Positions 32,800 to 42,100 of a DNA stretch of 64,000 nt are shown piece after piece (position 1 is the stretch's first letter; the number at the start of each line of letters is the position of its first letter). A program made the translations under genes and the position numbers. The stretch covers positions 1-64,000 of the forward strand of contig CALFBP010000018.1 of the NCBI GenBank assembly GCA_937951625.1. The letters run 5' to 3'. Source of the stretch: an uncultured Thermoguttaceae bacterium (GTDB taxonomy: Bacteria > Planctomycetota > Planctomycetia > Pirellulales > Thermoguttaceae). The notes beneath the pieces are model-generated. The model saw nothing but the letters and a program-made list of their open reading frames with translations. It was not told the DNA's origin and made no database searches.

Positions 32800-35253
32800 C
32801 TACGGCTCGATCAAGTAAGCGGTCCCCTCGAGATTGAGAAGCACCGGTTCGTCGAACACCAAGTAGGGGGCCAAGTTACGGCCGTGGCGTCGGGCAAGCT
32901 CGAAATACTTGTCGCTGAATTGTTTCACGCGAACAGGATTCTTTTCCTGTTCCTTGGAAACCGTGGAGTCGATCCACTGGTTGTTCCGGCGGTAAAAGGC
33001 GCGATTGCCAATCTGGCGCACGGTTTCGGCGGCTTGGGCGATTTCCTTCTCCGCGCCCGCGATCACCGCGGGCAAGGCACTGGGCGTGCTTGCAGCCATG
33101 CCGCCGCGGCCGCCAATGTTCCTGCCGCCGCCTGGTCCAGCAGCGTTGGCGTGAATACCGTAAAGCAGACCGGGCGATGTTCCACCTCCCATCATCCCGC
33201 CCGCGTCCATCGCGAAGCGGTTGGCCTCGGCCAGCGACGATCGGGAGTCGGCCGACTGCGCCTGCTGAAGCGCGTTTTTCAGGCTGCGTTGGGCGAAGCC
33301 GGCCTGGCCCGACGATTCCCGCAGCGCTGCCACGCGGCGGTCAGCACGGCTGACGTTCCCTGCTAGATCGCGGATGTTGGCGCCCTCGTCGGCCAGAAAC
33401 GAGGTGTATGGCGTGAGAATCCCGTGCCGCGTGGCCAACTCGACCAACTCGCGGACGAGCTCTTCCGTCTTGCCTGTGAGATCAATTTCCTCCAAAATTT
33501 CACCCACGCGGCGAACCGCCCAAAGCTTTTCGACGAAGGCGTTGGTTTCATCCGTACTGCGCTCGACGAGTTTCGCTGGGAAGTCGAAGCGTTGGACCTT
33601 GCCGTCGAGGGAGCCGGTGACCACCACCTTGGCGTTGCCCCCCAGCCGGTATCGCCCCACCATCACGAGTTGTTCCCCCGCAAACAGGTCCAGCGTCCCT
33701 TTGGGATAGACGCGGTTGACCACGCTGGGAGAATCACCACCAGGGGCGTCGACCGAGACCTCGATCTTCACGTCGGTCATCACAGGGGCCTCGATGCGGC
33801 GATAGAGACGGCTGACGCGATCCTCGATGTCTTCATTGGGGCGGACGTACTCGCTCTGGCCATGGGAATCGCGCGTCAGGCGGTCCAACAGGCGGCTGTT
33901 GACGTCGTAGCCCACGCCGAAGGTGAAGATTCGGGCCCGCACGCGATTCGCCTGCCGGGCGTTTTCGGCGATTTTCGCCTCATTAGTCACGCCCGTCGTG
34001 GGAAGCCCATCGGTAAGGAAGACCACGTAACTAGGCCGGCTGGAGTCCTGCAACTGCCCCAAAGCCGCGCGGAGCGCCCCGTCGATGTTCGTATTGCCCC
34101 CGGCGTAGATTCCATCGGCGAAGGCCAAGGCGGCCTTGCGGGTCGCGTCGTCGAACCGCTGGAGCTCCGGCCGGAAGGACTCCACCTCGCTGTCGTAGGC
34201 GATGATGTTGAACAGGTCGCCTGGCCGCAGGTTTTCGATCACGAACTTCAGTGCCCCCTTGGCCTGCTCGATCTTCTTGCCGCTCATGCTGCCCGAGCGG
34301 TCGACCACGAAGACCACGGTCTTTTTCACCGGCTCGCGAGCGGAGGACTTGACCTCCGGAGTGGCCAAAAGCAGAAAATAACCGTCCTTGTCTTCATTGC
34401 GCTCCGGCCGGTAGCTCAACACCCGCGCACTCACCACGCCTTTGCCCACGTCGTAGAGTAGACGGAAGTCGGTGCTGGGTACCTCGTGCTTGGCCGTATA
34501 GGTGACCGTGGCGTGGCGTTCGTCAGCGCGGCGGACCTCAACCGAGTGCGTAGGACTGTAAATGTTTTTGATGTCCACGCCGCTTTCAATTGTCGCCCGG
34601 ATGACGATGTTTTCCACGGCATCGGCGGTGTATTTGGCCGTGCTCAATGGGAAGAGGAAATCGGTCAGACCCTCCACCGAACGGCACAACTGCGAATAAC
34701 GAAGCGACACGGTCCGCTTTTGGCCCGGGGGGATGGGAAAAACGTTGGTCCGAAACAGGCCCGTGCCGATCCACTCCAGCAAGGCGGGATCCCGATTCTT
34801 CCGCACAATATCCTCGTAGAGCCGTCGGGCCTCGTCGGCTTTCAACAGCTTGGCGGGCAACTCCTTGCCATCGACCAACAGGGTCATCTGATCCACTGCC
34901 CCATCGTAGGGGAGCGGAAAGATGAAAGCGACCTCCAGTTGCCGACTCCCCGTGTTGACAAACGTCTGCGACACCCGGACCTGGGCCACCTGGTCGGTGA
35001 TTCGGGCCTGAACGTCCAACTCCTGGATCTTGTACGAAATGGGAGGCGGCTCTGGTCGGGGGATTGGGGGGTGTGGCGGAGGATACGGAGGATGCGGCGG
35101 ATATGGGGGCCAGATAATGATCGGTGGTCGTGGCAACCGAACTACCTGATCCGGGTCGACCACGACAAGCAAGCCTTGGCCCCAACACAACGTCGGCCAG
35201 ATGACCGCCCAAATCGCTATCGCCCCGAGTCCCCACCGCCAGTGCCTGCCCAT
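32800..35253 (-). CDS. Secreted VIT-domain / vWA-domain protein (817 aa)
   Basis: ATG 35253. A signal peptide (WAVIWPTLCWG) is followed by a Pro/His-rich stretch (PPYPPHPPYPPPHPPIPRPE), then a VIT domain ('ARITDQVAQVRVSQTFVN', 'FPLPYDGAVDQM'). The vWA domain has an intact MIDAS at Asp318 (VVDRSGSM) and 'VVFLTDGLPTTG'. After ~560 comes a beta region and a 'TPYTSFL'-type linker, with the Gly-rich segment 'GPGGGRNIGGRGG' near 715. VIT/vWA proteins resemble inter-alpha-trypsin inhibitor heavy chains and are thought to mediate envelope adhesion or complex assembly. Stand-alone gene, 213 bases before the sigma operon in the opposite order of transcription sense (both minus). Confidence 0.88.
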   Translation of the reverse strand: MGRHWRWGLGAIAIWAVIWPTLCWGQGLLVVVDPDQVVRLPRPPIIIWPPYPPHPPYPPPHPPIPRPEPPPISYKIQELDVQARITDQVAQVRVSQTFVNTGSRQLEVAFIFPLPYDGAVDQMTLLVDGKELPAKLLKADEARRLYEDIVRKNRDPALLEWIGTGLFRTNVFPIPPGQKRTVSLRYSQLCRSVEGLTDFLFPLSTAKYTADAVENIVIRATIESGVDIKNIYSPTHSVEVRRADERHATVTYTAKHEVPSTDFRLLYDVGKGVVSARVLSYRPERNEDKDGYFLLLATPEVKSSAREPVKKTVVFVVDRSGSMSGKKIEQAKGALKFVIENLRPGDLFNIIAYDSEVESFRPELQRFDDATRKAALAFADGIYAGGNTNIDGALRAALGQLQDSSRPSYVVFLTDGLPTTGVTNEAKIAENARQANRVRARIFTFGVGYDVNSRLLDRLTRDSHGQSEYVRPNEDIEDRVSRLYRRIEAPVMTDVKIEVSVDAPGGDSPSVVNRVYPKGTLDLFAGEQLVMVGRYRLGGNAKVVVTGSLDGKVQRFDFPAKLVERSTDETNAFVEKLWAVRRVGEILEEIDLTGKTEELVRELVELATRHGILTPYTSFLADEGANIRDLAGNVSRADRRVAALRESSGQAGFAQRSLKNALQQAQSADSRSSLAEANRFAMDAGGMMGGGTSPGLLYGIHANAAGPGGGRNIGGRGGMAASTPSALPAVIAGAEKEIAQAAETVRQIGNRAFYRRNNQWIDSTVSKEQEKNPVRVKQFSDKYFELARRHGRNLAPYLVFDEPVLLNLEGTAYLIEP

Positions 35254-35999
35254 GATCCAGCCTCCTTTTGTCGTGTTTGCTTAACTAACTTCCCATCCAC
35301 AGCGAACACCCGCTTATCGACTCCCGCTATCATTGACGCAGCAAGTCTTCAAGAAGTTTCTCTGTCTTCGCCGATGCAGCGGATTTTTCGGAAAGAGCGG
35401 AGTGTGGCTGCTAACACTCAAGCAACCAGGTGAGGATTCTCAGTATGCTAGGTTTCCTAAAACGGCATGTAATCCAAGCGATCCAGCCAATAGCCCCCGG
35501 CCGTTTGGCAGTTGGAATCAAGGTACACAGCGACCGCTTAGGTTTGGAAATGACGGCCGATGCGTTCCCACTGAGTAAGCACAACTATGGAATGGTGTTA
35601 TTCCACCCGGAAGCATCGCTTGCCAAAAAATGCGGAATTATGCCCCAAAGCCGGACGCTTGTGGCTGAGGGGAAACGATTCGATTACGGCTCGTTCCTGG
35701 GATGACGATGAACAAACGGTGTGGCCACCCATCAACGTCGCGGGGCGTCTGTTCAGCCGTCTCGAACCGAGGGGGTTGCTCGGGGTCTAGCACGGTTAGC
35801 CGGGGGTGATTAGATTGATGGTACGCCCGGTAGGAACCATGTGGTGGCCCAACACGGGCAGATGCTTGCGGCCAACGAAGGAGCCAGAGGGGCCGGGACG
35901 TTTGTGCGATCCCGCTTCGATGCGATAATTTGAACGTGTTTGTTTCCAGCGGCGAAAGTCAGGCCAATTTGACATCGAGTTGAAAAGTAGGAGAAGTCC
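35254..35999. other. 746-base region with at most one small gene
   Basis: Between the VIT-vWA start and the corrinoid gene. Only one low-confidence frame is worth listing (35445-35705). I see no structured RNA that I recognise, no repeat array and no transposase remnant. Base composition is more A+T-rich than the flanks. Confidence 0.4.
35445..35705 (+). CDS. Possible small protein (86 aa), unrecognised
   Basis: ATG 35445 with AGGTGAGGA 8 bases upstream. The product (MLGFLKRHVIQAIQPIAPGR then LAVGIKVHSDRLGLEM) has a mixed composition and no long hydrophobic run. The ribosome-binding site is the only support; codon use is less G+C-ending than in nearby genes, so it may be spurious or recently acquired. 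Confidence 0.3.
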   Translation: MLGFLKRHVIQAIQPIAPGRLAVGIKVHSDRLGLEMTADAFPLSKHNYGMVLFHPEASLAKKCGIMPQSRTLVAEGKRFDYGSFLG

Positions 36000-36635
36000 A
36001 TGTCGAACCCTTCAGAGCTTTACGACGCCATTTTGACCGGCAACGCGAAAAAGGCCGAGGAAGTGACCAAAGCCGCCTTGGAGGCCAATGTCGATCCTTC
36101 GGAGTTGCTTTCCAAGTACATGATTCCGGCGATGGACGAAGTCGGCAAGCGTTTCGAGTGCAACGAATATTTCGTGCCCGAGCTGCTGATAGCGGCGCGG
36201 GCCATGAAGACCGCGTTGCAGTTGCTGACGCCGAAGCTCGCCGCATCGGGCGCGAAGGCGAAGGGCCGGGTGGTGATCGGCACGGTGCAAGGCGACTTGC
36301 ACGACATCGGCAAAAATCTCGTCGCTTCGATGCTCGAGGGGGGCGGGTTTGAGGTGGTGGACCTAGGCGTGGATGTCCCGCCGCAAAAGTTCATTGAAGC
36401 GGCCAAGGAAAAAGAAGGCACGATCATCGCCATGTCGGCCTTGTTGACCACCACCATGACCCAAATGAAGACGGTCATCAAGTCGCTGGTGGACGGCGGG
36501 CTTCGCGACAAGGTTCGAGTGATGATCGGCGGCGCGCCGATCACCCAGCAATATGCCGACGAAATCGGCGCCGACGGCTACAGCGACAACGCTTCCGGCG
36601 CGGTTGCTTTGGCCAGGAAATTGGTGGCTGTTTGA
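36000..36635 (+). CDS. Corrinoid (cobalamin-binding) protein of methyltransferase systems (211 aa)
   Basis: ATG 36000 with AGGAG 8 bases upstream. Residues 1-80 are the helical cap 'YDAILTGNAKKAEEVTKAAL' and 'YMIPAMDEVGKRFE'; residues 88-211 are a B12-binding Rossmann domain with the DxHxxG signature GDLHDIG (Asp99, His101, Gly104), 'MSALLTTTM' and 'IGGAPITQQYADEIGADGYS'. His101 should be the lower cobalt ligand. Such proteins (MtbC/MtmC-like and relatives) shuttle methyl groups between a methylated substrate and folate. No dedicated methyltransferase is visible, but a folate enzyme follows at once. Confidence 0.93.
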   Translation: MSNPSELYDAILTGNAKKAEEVTKAALEANVDPSELLSKYMIPAMDEVGKRFECNEYFVPELLIAARAMKTALQLLTPKLAASGAKAKGRVVIGTVQGDLHDIGKNLVASMLEGGGFEVVDLGVDVPPQKFIEAAKEKEGTIIAMSALLTTTMTQMKTVIKSLVDGGLRDKVRVMIGGAPITQQYADEIGADGYSDNASGAVALARKLVAV

Positions 36636-36693
36636 GTTGAGCGCGGGCACGCAGCGCGTCCCCTCCAGGATGCCCACGCCGGGATCGGGAGGG

Positions 36694-36709
36694 GCGCGGC
36701 CCGCCGCGT
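36694..36709. repeat. 16-bp near-palindrome, copy 1
   Basis: GCGCGGCCCGCCGCGT: 7-bp arms, one mismatch, 2-base centre. It is 47 bases before an almost identical copy at 36741-36756. Confidence 0.5.
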
Positions 36710-36740
36710 GCGCCGCTTTCACATCATCATCTCAACTGGG

Positions 36741-36756
36741 ACGCGGCCTGCCGCGT
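36741..36756. repeat. 16-bp palindrome, copy 2
   Basis: ACGCGGCCTGCCGCGT: perfect 7-bp arms with a 2-base centre, only 8 bases before the chosen start at 36765. Differs from copy 1 at two positions. A third, shorter ACGC-AGC-GCGT lies at 36649-36659. Confidence 0.5.
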
Positions 36757-36764
36757 TTGGCATC

Positions 36765-38420
36765 ATGACAACTGTAGTCAGTTCCTCTCTGCGAGAGATA
36801 CTCACGGGCGACCGCTTCGGCTACGGCGCCGAAATCGTCACGACGCGAGGCTACAGCACGCCGGGCACGGTGAACCAACTGGTGGAAATGGGCTCGGCGC
36901 TGCTCCAGGACCCACGCATCGGTTGGATCTCGATCACCGACAATCCTGGCGGCGCTCCCATGCTCCCGCCCGACTGGCTGGCCCGCCAGGTCGGCGCCGA
37001 TCCCAAGCGAATTGTCATCCACCTGACCTGCAAGGACCGCAATCGCAACGCCATCGAGGCGGCGGCCTGGGGCTATGCCGCCGAGGGCTTCGAGAACATC
37101 CTTGCGGTGACGGGCGATTACCCGACCACCGGTTTCGGCGGCACGGCCGACCCGGTGTTCGACTTGGACTCGGTCGCCTTGATTTCCCTGTTGAAGTCGA
37201 TGAACGAGGGGCTTCGGGTGCCGGGACGCAAGGGCGCGATCGAGACGTTGCCCAAAACCAATTTCTACATTGGGTGCGCGGTCTCCCCCTTCAAACAGCA
37301 CGAGCGGGAATTGGTGCCCCAGTATTACAAGCTCCTGCGGAAGATCCGCGTGGGGGCCGATTGGGTCATCCCTCAACTCGGCTATGACATGCGGAAGTTC
37401 CACGAAATCAAGCTGTTCCTCGCCGCCCGCGGCTATGAACACGTGCCCGTCATCGGCAACGTCTACATGCTCAACCGCGCCGTGGCCGAGTTGTTCCACA
37501 GCGGCAAGCTGGCTGGATGCGTGGTTTCCGACAGGCTGTTGGAGGAGTGCAATCGTTACGCGAAAGGGCCTGATAAGGGGAAGACCTTTTTCCGCGAACT
37601 GGCGGCCAAGCAGTTGGCAGTATTCAAAGGATTGGGGTTCGCTGCCGGGTATCTCGGCGGGATCAACAAGGCCGAGACGTTTTTCGAGGTCATCGACCTG
37701 GCCGAAAGGTATGGGCCGGACGATTGGCGGCAGTTCATCAAGGAGATCCAGTATAGCAACCCCGGCGAATTCTTCTTCTTCGAGCACGATCCCGAGACTG
37801 GGTTGAGTTCGCCTGACCGCATCAATCCCGAGTATCTGCGCTCGCTCAAGTCGCCGCCCAAGTCCAAGCACGTCACCCTGGGATACCGATTTTCGCGGCG
37901 CGTTCACGAACTGGCCTTCCATCGTGGCAAAGGGATGTACAACCTGCTGACCAAAGTCTTTGCCCGCTGGGACAAAAAGCCGGGTTTCATGAGCCGGTTT
38001 TCCTATTGGCTGGAGCGCGAGGCGAAGCACCTTGGTTACGGATGCCAGGATTGCGGCGATTGCAGCCTTCCCGATACCGCCTATCTTTGCCCCATGGCCG
38101 CTTGTTCGAAGCATTCGCGGAACGGGCCGTGCGGCGGGTCGGCCGGTGGGCAATGCGAGCTGCTGGACAAGGATTGTTTCTGGGCCCGCGTCTACGAACG
38201 GCTGAAATACTACGGCGAGTCGGAGAAGATGTTCGACGGACCGGTGGTGATCTACGACGCCAAGCTGAAGCACACCTCCGCCTGGGCCAACACCTATTTG
38301 GATCGCGATCATTTCGGCCGAGAGCTTCAGAAACAGCAGGCGGCCTCTGCCGTGGCGGAAAAGCCCGAGACCACAACGAAATCGACCGATCCTCCCGCCG
38401 AACCCAAGCCCGACCGTTGA
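36765..38420 (+). CDS. Methylenetetrahydrofolate reductase with C-terminal cysteine cluster (551 aa)
   Basis: ATG 36765 is preferred; the GTG at 36708 overlaps the palindromic repeat. Residues ~1-290 follow the MTHFR TIM barrel: 'YGAEIVTTRGY', 'ISITDNPGGAP', 'HLTCKDRNRNAIEAAAWGY', 'ILAVTGDYPTTG', 'IGCAVSPFK' and 'GADWVIPQLGYD'. The C-terminal domain (~426-490) has the cysteine-rich 'CQDCGDCSLPDTAYLCPM' and 'CSKHSRNGPCGG', as in the MTHFR C-terminal (PF12225-type) domain known from Wood-Ljungdahl-type and corrinoid-linked enzymes. It probably interconverts methylene- and methyl-folate and may hand the methyl group to the upstream corrinoid protein. The tail after 525 is a Lys/Pro/Glu linker. 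Confidence 0.87.
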   Translation: MTTVVSSSLREILTGDRFGYGAEIVTTRGYSTPGTVNQLVEMGSALLQDPRIGWISITDNPGGAPMLPPDWLARQVGADPKRIVIHLTCKDRNRNAIEAAAWGYAAEGFENILAVTGDYPTTGFGGTADPVFDLDSVALISLLKSMNEGLRVPGRKGAIETLPKTNFYIGCAVSPFKQHERELVPQYYKLLRKIRVGADWVIPQLGYDMRKFHEIKLFLAARGYEHVPVIGNVYMLNRAVAELFHSGKLAGCVVSDRLLEECNRYAKGPDKGKTFFRELAAKQLAVFKGLGFAAGYLGGINKAETFFEVIDLAERYGPDDWRQFIKEIQYSNPGEFFFFEHDPETGLSSPDRINPEYLRSLKSPPKSKHVTLGYRFSRRVHELAFHRGKGMYNLLTKVFARWDKKPGFMSRFSYWLEREAKHLGYGCQDCGDCSLPDTAYLCPMAACSKHSRNGPCGGSAGGQCELLDKDCFWARVYERLKYYGESEKMFDGPVVIYDAKLKHTSAWANTYLDRDHFGRELQKQQAASAVAEKPETTTKSTDPPAEPKPDR

Positions 38421-38432
38421 AAACCGACGCCT

Positions 38433-39056
38433 ATGTTTTTTTCCCTCGACGGCGGCGACGGCGCCGGCAAGACCACGCAGCTCCCCTCGTTTTGCGACTG
38501 GCTGCGAAGCCGCGGGTTGGACGTGGCGGTGTGCCGGGATCCGGGGAGCACGCGACTGGGAGAGGCCGTGCGGCGAATCCTGTTGGAAGCCCAAGACTTC
38601 CCGATCGCACGCCGAAGCGAGATGTTGCTTTACATGGCTGCCCGTGCGCAGCTCACCGAAGAGATCATTCGCCCCGCGTTGGCGGCAGGCAAGACGGTCG
38701 TGAGCGACCGGTATCTGCTGGCGAACGTGGTGTATCAGGGTCACGCGGGCGGGTTGGATCCCGAGTTACTTTGGCAGGTGGGATTGATCGCCACCGGCGG
38801 GCTGCTGCCTGACTTGACGATCGTGCTCGACCTGCCCGTCGAGAAGGCTGCTGACCGACGCACGCGGCCTTGGGACCGCATGGAACAACAGGGCCGAGAG
38901 TTTCACGAGCGGGTACGTCGCGGCTTCCTCGACGAAGCGGCCCGCCAGCCCGATCGGATCGTTGTCGTCTCTGCCGATGCTTCTGTCGAGGAGGTGCAGC
39001 AAGCCATCCGTCGGGCGGCATCACGCTGGCTCGACGAGCGTCCGCAACGCCGTTGA
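38433..39056 (+). CDS. tmk: Thymidylate kinase (207 aa)
   Basis: ATG 38433, 12 bases after the previous stop. P-loop GGDGAGKTT at 7-15; 'VCRDPGSTRLGEAVRRILL' covers the DR-x-P substrate loop; 'VVSDRYLLANVVYQG' is the conserved DRY; 'RPWDRMEQQGREFHERVRRG' is the LID. It phosphorylates dTMP to dTDP in the cytoplasm. Length is normal. It probably shares a transcript with the folate enzyme and is followed by a clear terminator. Confidence 0.95.
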   Translation: MFFSLDGGDGAGKTTQLPSFCDWLRSRGLDVAVCRDPGSTRLGEAVRRILLEAQDFPIARRSEMLLYMAARAQLTEEIIRPALAAGKTVVSDRYLLANVVYQGHAGGLDPELLWQVGLIATGGLLPDLTIVLDLPVEKAADRRTRPWDRMEQQGREFHERVRRGFLDEAARQPDRIVVVSADASVEEVQQAIRRAASRWLDERPQRR

Positions 39057-39063
39057 GTCAACG

Positions 39064-39108
39064 ATGCGGCCCTCGCGGACGCTGGGATCCGCAAGGGCCG
39101 CATGTTTT
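39064..39108 (+). terminator. Rho-independent terminator after tmk
   Basis: ATGCGGCCCT..GCGGA and TCCGC..AGGGCCGCAT form a ~15-bp stem with small internal mismatches, loop CGCTGGGA, followed by GTTTTC. It lies 8 bases after the tmk stop and between convergent genes. Confidence 0.8.
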
Positions 39109-39169
39109 CAGTACCGGGTTTTCGGTCCTTCGTTGGCGGACTACCGAGACCGCGCCTCGTGTCTTCCGC

Positions 39170-42100
39170 TTACGGAGGCGGCTGCTGGATGCCGAGCCGT
39201 TCTTCTTCTTCCTCTTGGATGATGATCCGCGGCGTGACCATCATCATCAAGCTTTGGGTTTCGCGGCCAATGCCGACGTTCTTGAAGAGGCGGTTGACAT
39301 AGGGGATCTTGTTCAGGATCGGCACGCCGAACTCGTTGCGGCCCTCGCTGAGCCGCTTGATGCCGCCCAGGAGCACCGTGCCGCCGTCGGGCACGCTGAC
39401 GGTAGTGGTGACCGTGACGAAGGAATAGGTTGGCAACTGCACCGTCGTCCCTTGTCGCGACGTGGTGGTGGTGTTCGCCTTTCTCGTGTTGTCGTTGGGC
39501 TGGTCCTGCTGGCCCTCTTGCGAGCTGCTGGTCGTCGAAGTCTCCGAGCCGGTGAAGGTGAAGGTGTCCACCTTGCCGATGGTGCTGAAGTAGGGGACGA
39601 CGGTGAGGCGAACGAATCGCCGGTCGCTCGACACGACCGCCTGAACGGTCAGGAACGTCCCTTCGGAAAGGATGACGATCACTGGCTGTTGGGCGGCGGC
39701 GAAGTCGCCGACGACCGGGATGACGCTGATTACGAAGGGGCTGTTCGAGGTATCGGCCACGAAGGCCATCTGGCCGTTGAACAGCGTCACCTTCGGGGCC
39801 TGGAGCACGTTGCTGCGGCGGTCGCCTTGGGCGGCGTTGATGAAGAAGAACGCCTCGATCTCGCTGAGGATCGCAAATCCCATTTGCATGCCCGCCTCCG
39901 GCGTGAAACCGCCGAATTGCGGGACCGCCAGCCCGAAGCTGTTCTGCGAGAAGGGAATGTCCAGGTCGGCTTGGAACACGCCCGGCGCCGACATCCCCAC
40001 GGTGCGCGAGTGCTCGTGACCGAATTCGTTGAAGATGTTCTTGCGATTGTCGCGGACGGGCTCGGTGCCCGGCGGATCGCCCACGCCCACCATGCGGCCG
40101 AACTGCATGCCGGGATGGTCCGTCTTATCGTTAAGCTGGAAGTCGAAGTCCACGCCGATCCGCTCGAAGAAGTTGTCGTTGAGCGTGATGAAGCGGACTT
40201 CGATGGTGACCTGGAGGTCCTGGATGCGGCGGAGCTGCTCCAGGAGGTCCGCGATCTCCTCATGCACCTCCTGGGTCTGGCTGACCACGAGACTGAGGTT
40301 GGTCTCGAAGGGAGCGATCGAACCGGGTCCACCCACCTCGTCCCAGGTCGTGGGCTGGATGGTGGAGGTGATCAGGTCGATCAAGCTGTCGAAATCGGCC
40401 ATCGCGGCCCCGCCCATGTTGCCCGGCCCGCCAACCGGAGTCGTTGTGGGGGTCGCGTTGCGGCTGCCGTTGGAGATTTGGGCGAGGACCGTGGGATCGA
40501 TGGCCGCGCTGGCCTTCCGGCCGTCGCGGCTGGCCACCACGGCCAAGGGCGCCGAGGAGCTGGCGCCGAAGGGCCCCACGCCGCCGAAATTCACGTTCGA
40601 CATCGCATCCTTGTACGCCCCCGCCAGCCCGAGGTTGCCGTTGGGAACGAAATTCGGGATAGGAATGACCAGGTCCGCCACATAGTAGGTCTTCGTGTAG
40701 ACCTGGACATTCTTGTATTGTTCGCTCGTGATCTTCAAAACCTCATCCTTGATCACGTAGCTGAGGTGCAGCGGGTTGAGAATGAGGTTCAACGCGCTTT
40801 CCAGCTTGATCTCATTGCGCAAGTCGATCGTTACCGGACTGTCGGTCGACACGCCCTGTTCGGCCAAGCCTTGCGGGTCCAGGTAGAAGTTGACGCCCGC
40901 CAGCTTGCCGAGATGATCGATGACTTTGGCCAGCGGCGTGTTCTCGAACTGGACCGAGACCGGCGTCTTGAGCTTCTGCTGGATCTCCAACTCCCGCTCC
41001 GAGAGCTTCCGGCCCTGTTCCTTGGCGTACTTGGCCCGCCGGGCGCTGAGTTCCTTCCAGGTCTTGGCGTCGCCATGGACGTAGGGAATGCTGTCGTCGA
41101 TCGGCACGGAAGCCACATCGACGTTGTGCAGGGCCTTGATGAAGCCGTCGGCCTTTTGGCTTCGCACGTCCATCGCGTTGGCGAAGTTGTTGATGAATTT
41201 GGCCTCCTCGAGCATCATCTGGGCGACCAGGTTTTCCGGGTCCAGTTCCATTGCCCGCTTGGCCACCACGAGCATCTCGGCGAACCGGTGTTCGTGACGC
41301 AGCGTGTTGTACTCATCGACCATTTGGGCGAGCTTGTTCTGCGTGTCCAACTTGGCCTGCTGATCGCGTTCGACGGCCTGTTTGACCTTGCGGTTCAGTT
41401 CTTCCTGACTGATCTTGGACTGATTGTCCTCGATATACTTTTTGGTTTGCGCTAATTGCCTTTCAATGCGGCGGAGGAAGAGGTCCTTGGAGGCCTGATC
41501 CAAAGCGGCGGACTCGACTTTGGCCTTGGCCTGCTCCAAGGCCGCGATCGCGCCCTTCGGGTCCGTCTCCCGAAGTCGTTCGGCGGTGCGCTCCTGGAAC
41601 CCGATCTCCGCGGAAAGCTGGCGAGCTAGCAACTGTTGCTTGTTGGCCACGTCGTCGACCATCGGAAGTTGGTCAGGAGACGGCCGGGGAGGGGCCGTGG
41701 CGGCGGAAAGCAGTTGCAGCCGGTCTTGGAGTTGCCGTGCGGTAAACGGATCGAGTTCGTGGACGCGGGCGTAGGCCTGCCGGAAGAAGTTCAAGGCAGC
41801 CTTCGGGTCATGGGCCCGCAGGGCCGCCTCACCCTGCTGGTACAAGGCCATCGCCGAGGCCGACTGGCCCGCCGAGACATCTTCGCCTTGCTGGTTGGAG
41901 GCCAGAATGTTCCGTGTGGGGTCCCGGCTTGGATCATAGACGGCGCTGGACGCCTGGCGATCGAAATCGAATCCCGTGGCTGGGGCCACCGACTCCGCCC
42001 CCGTCGGCATCACGCCCGAGCTACTTGTCGCGGCCCGCGCCTGCCGCTTGGCCGCTGCGACTTGATCCAGGATCGTCTCCGGCCGGCGTTCATAAGGATT

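Noticed and set aside
36732-38744. 670-codon minus-strand frame antisense to the MTHFR gene
   Set aside because: Antisense shadow; the plus frame has clear MTHFR motifs.
38870-41455. 861-codon plus-strand frame antisense to the secretin
   Set aside because: Composition (runs of His, Asp, Glu, Val, Leu) is the mirror of a G+C-rich coding strand; secretin motifs are on the minus strand.
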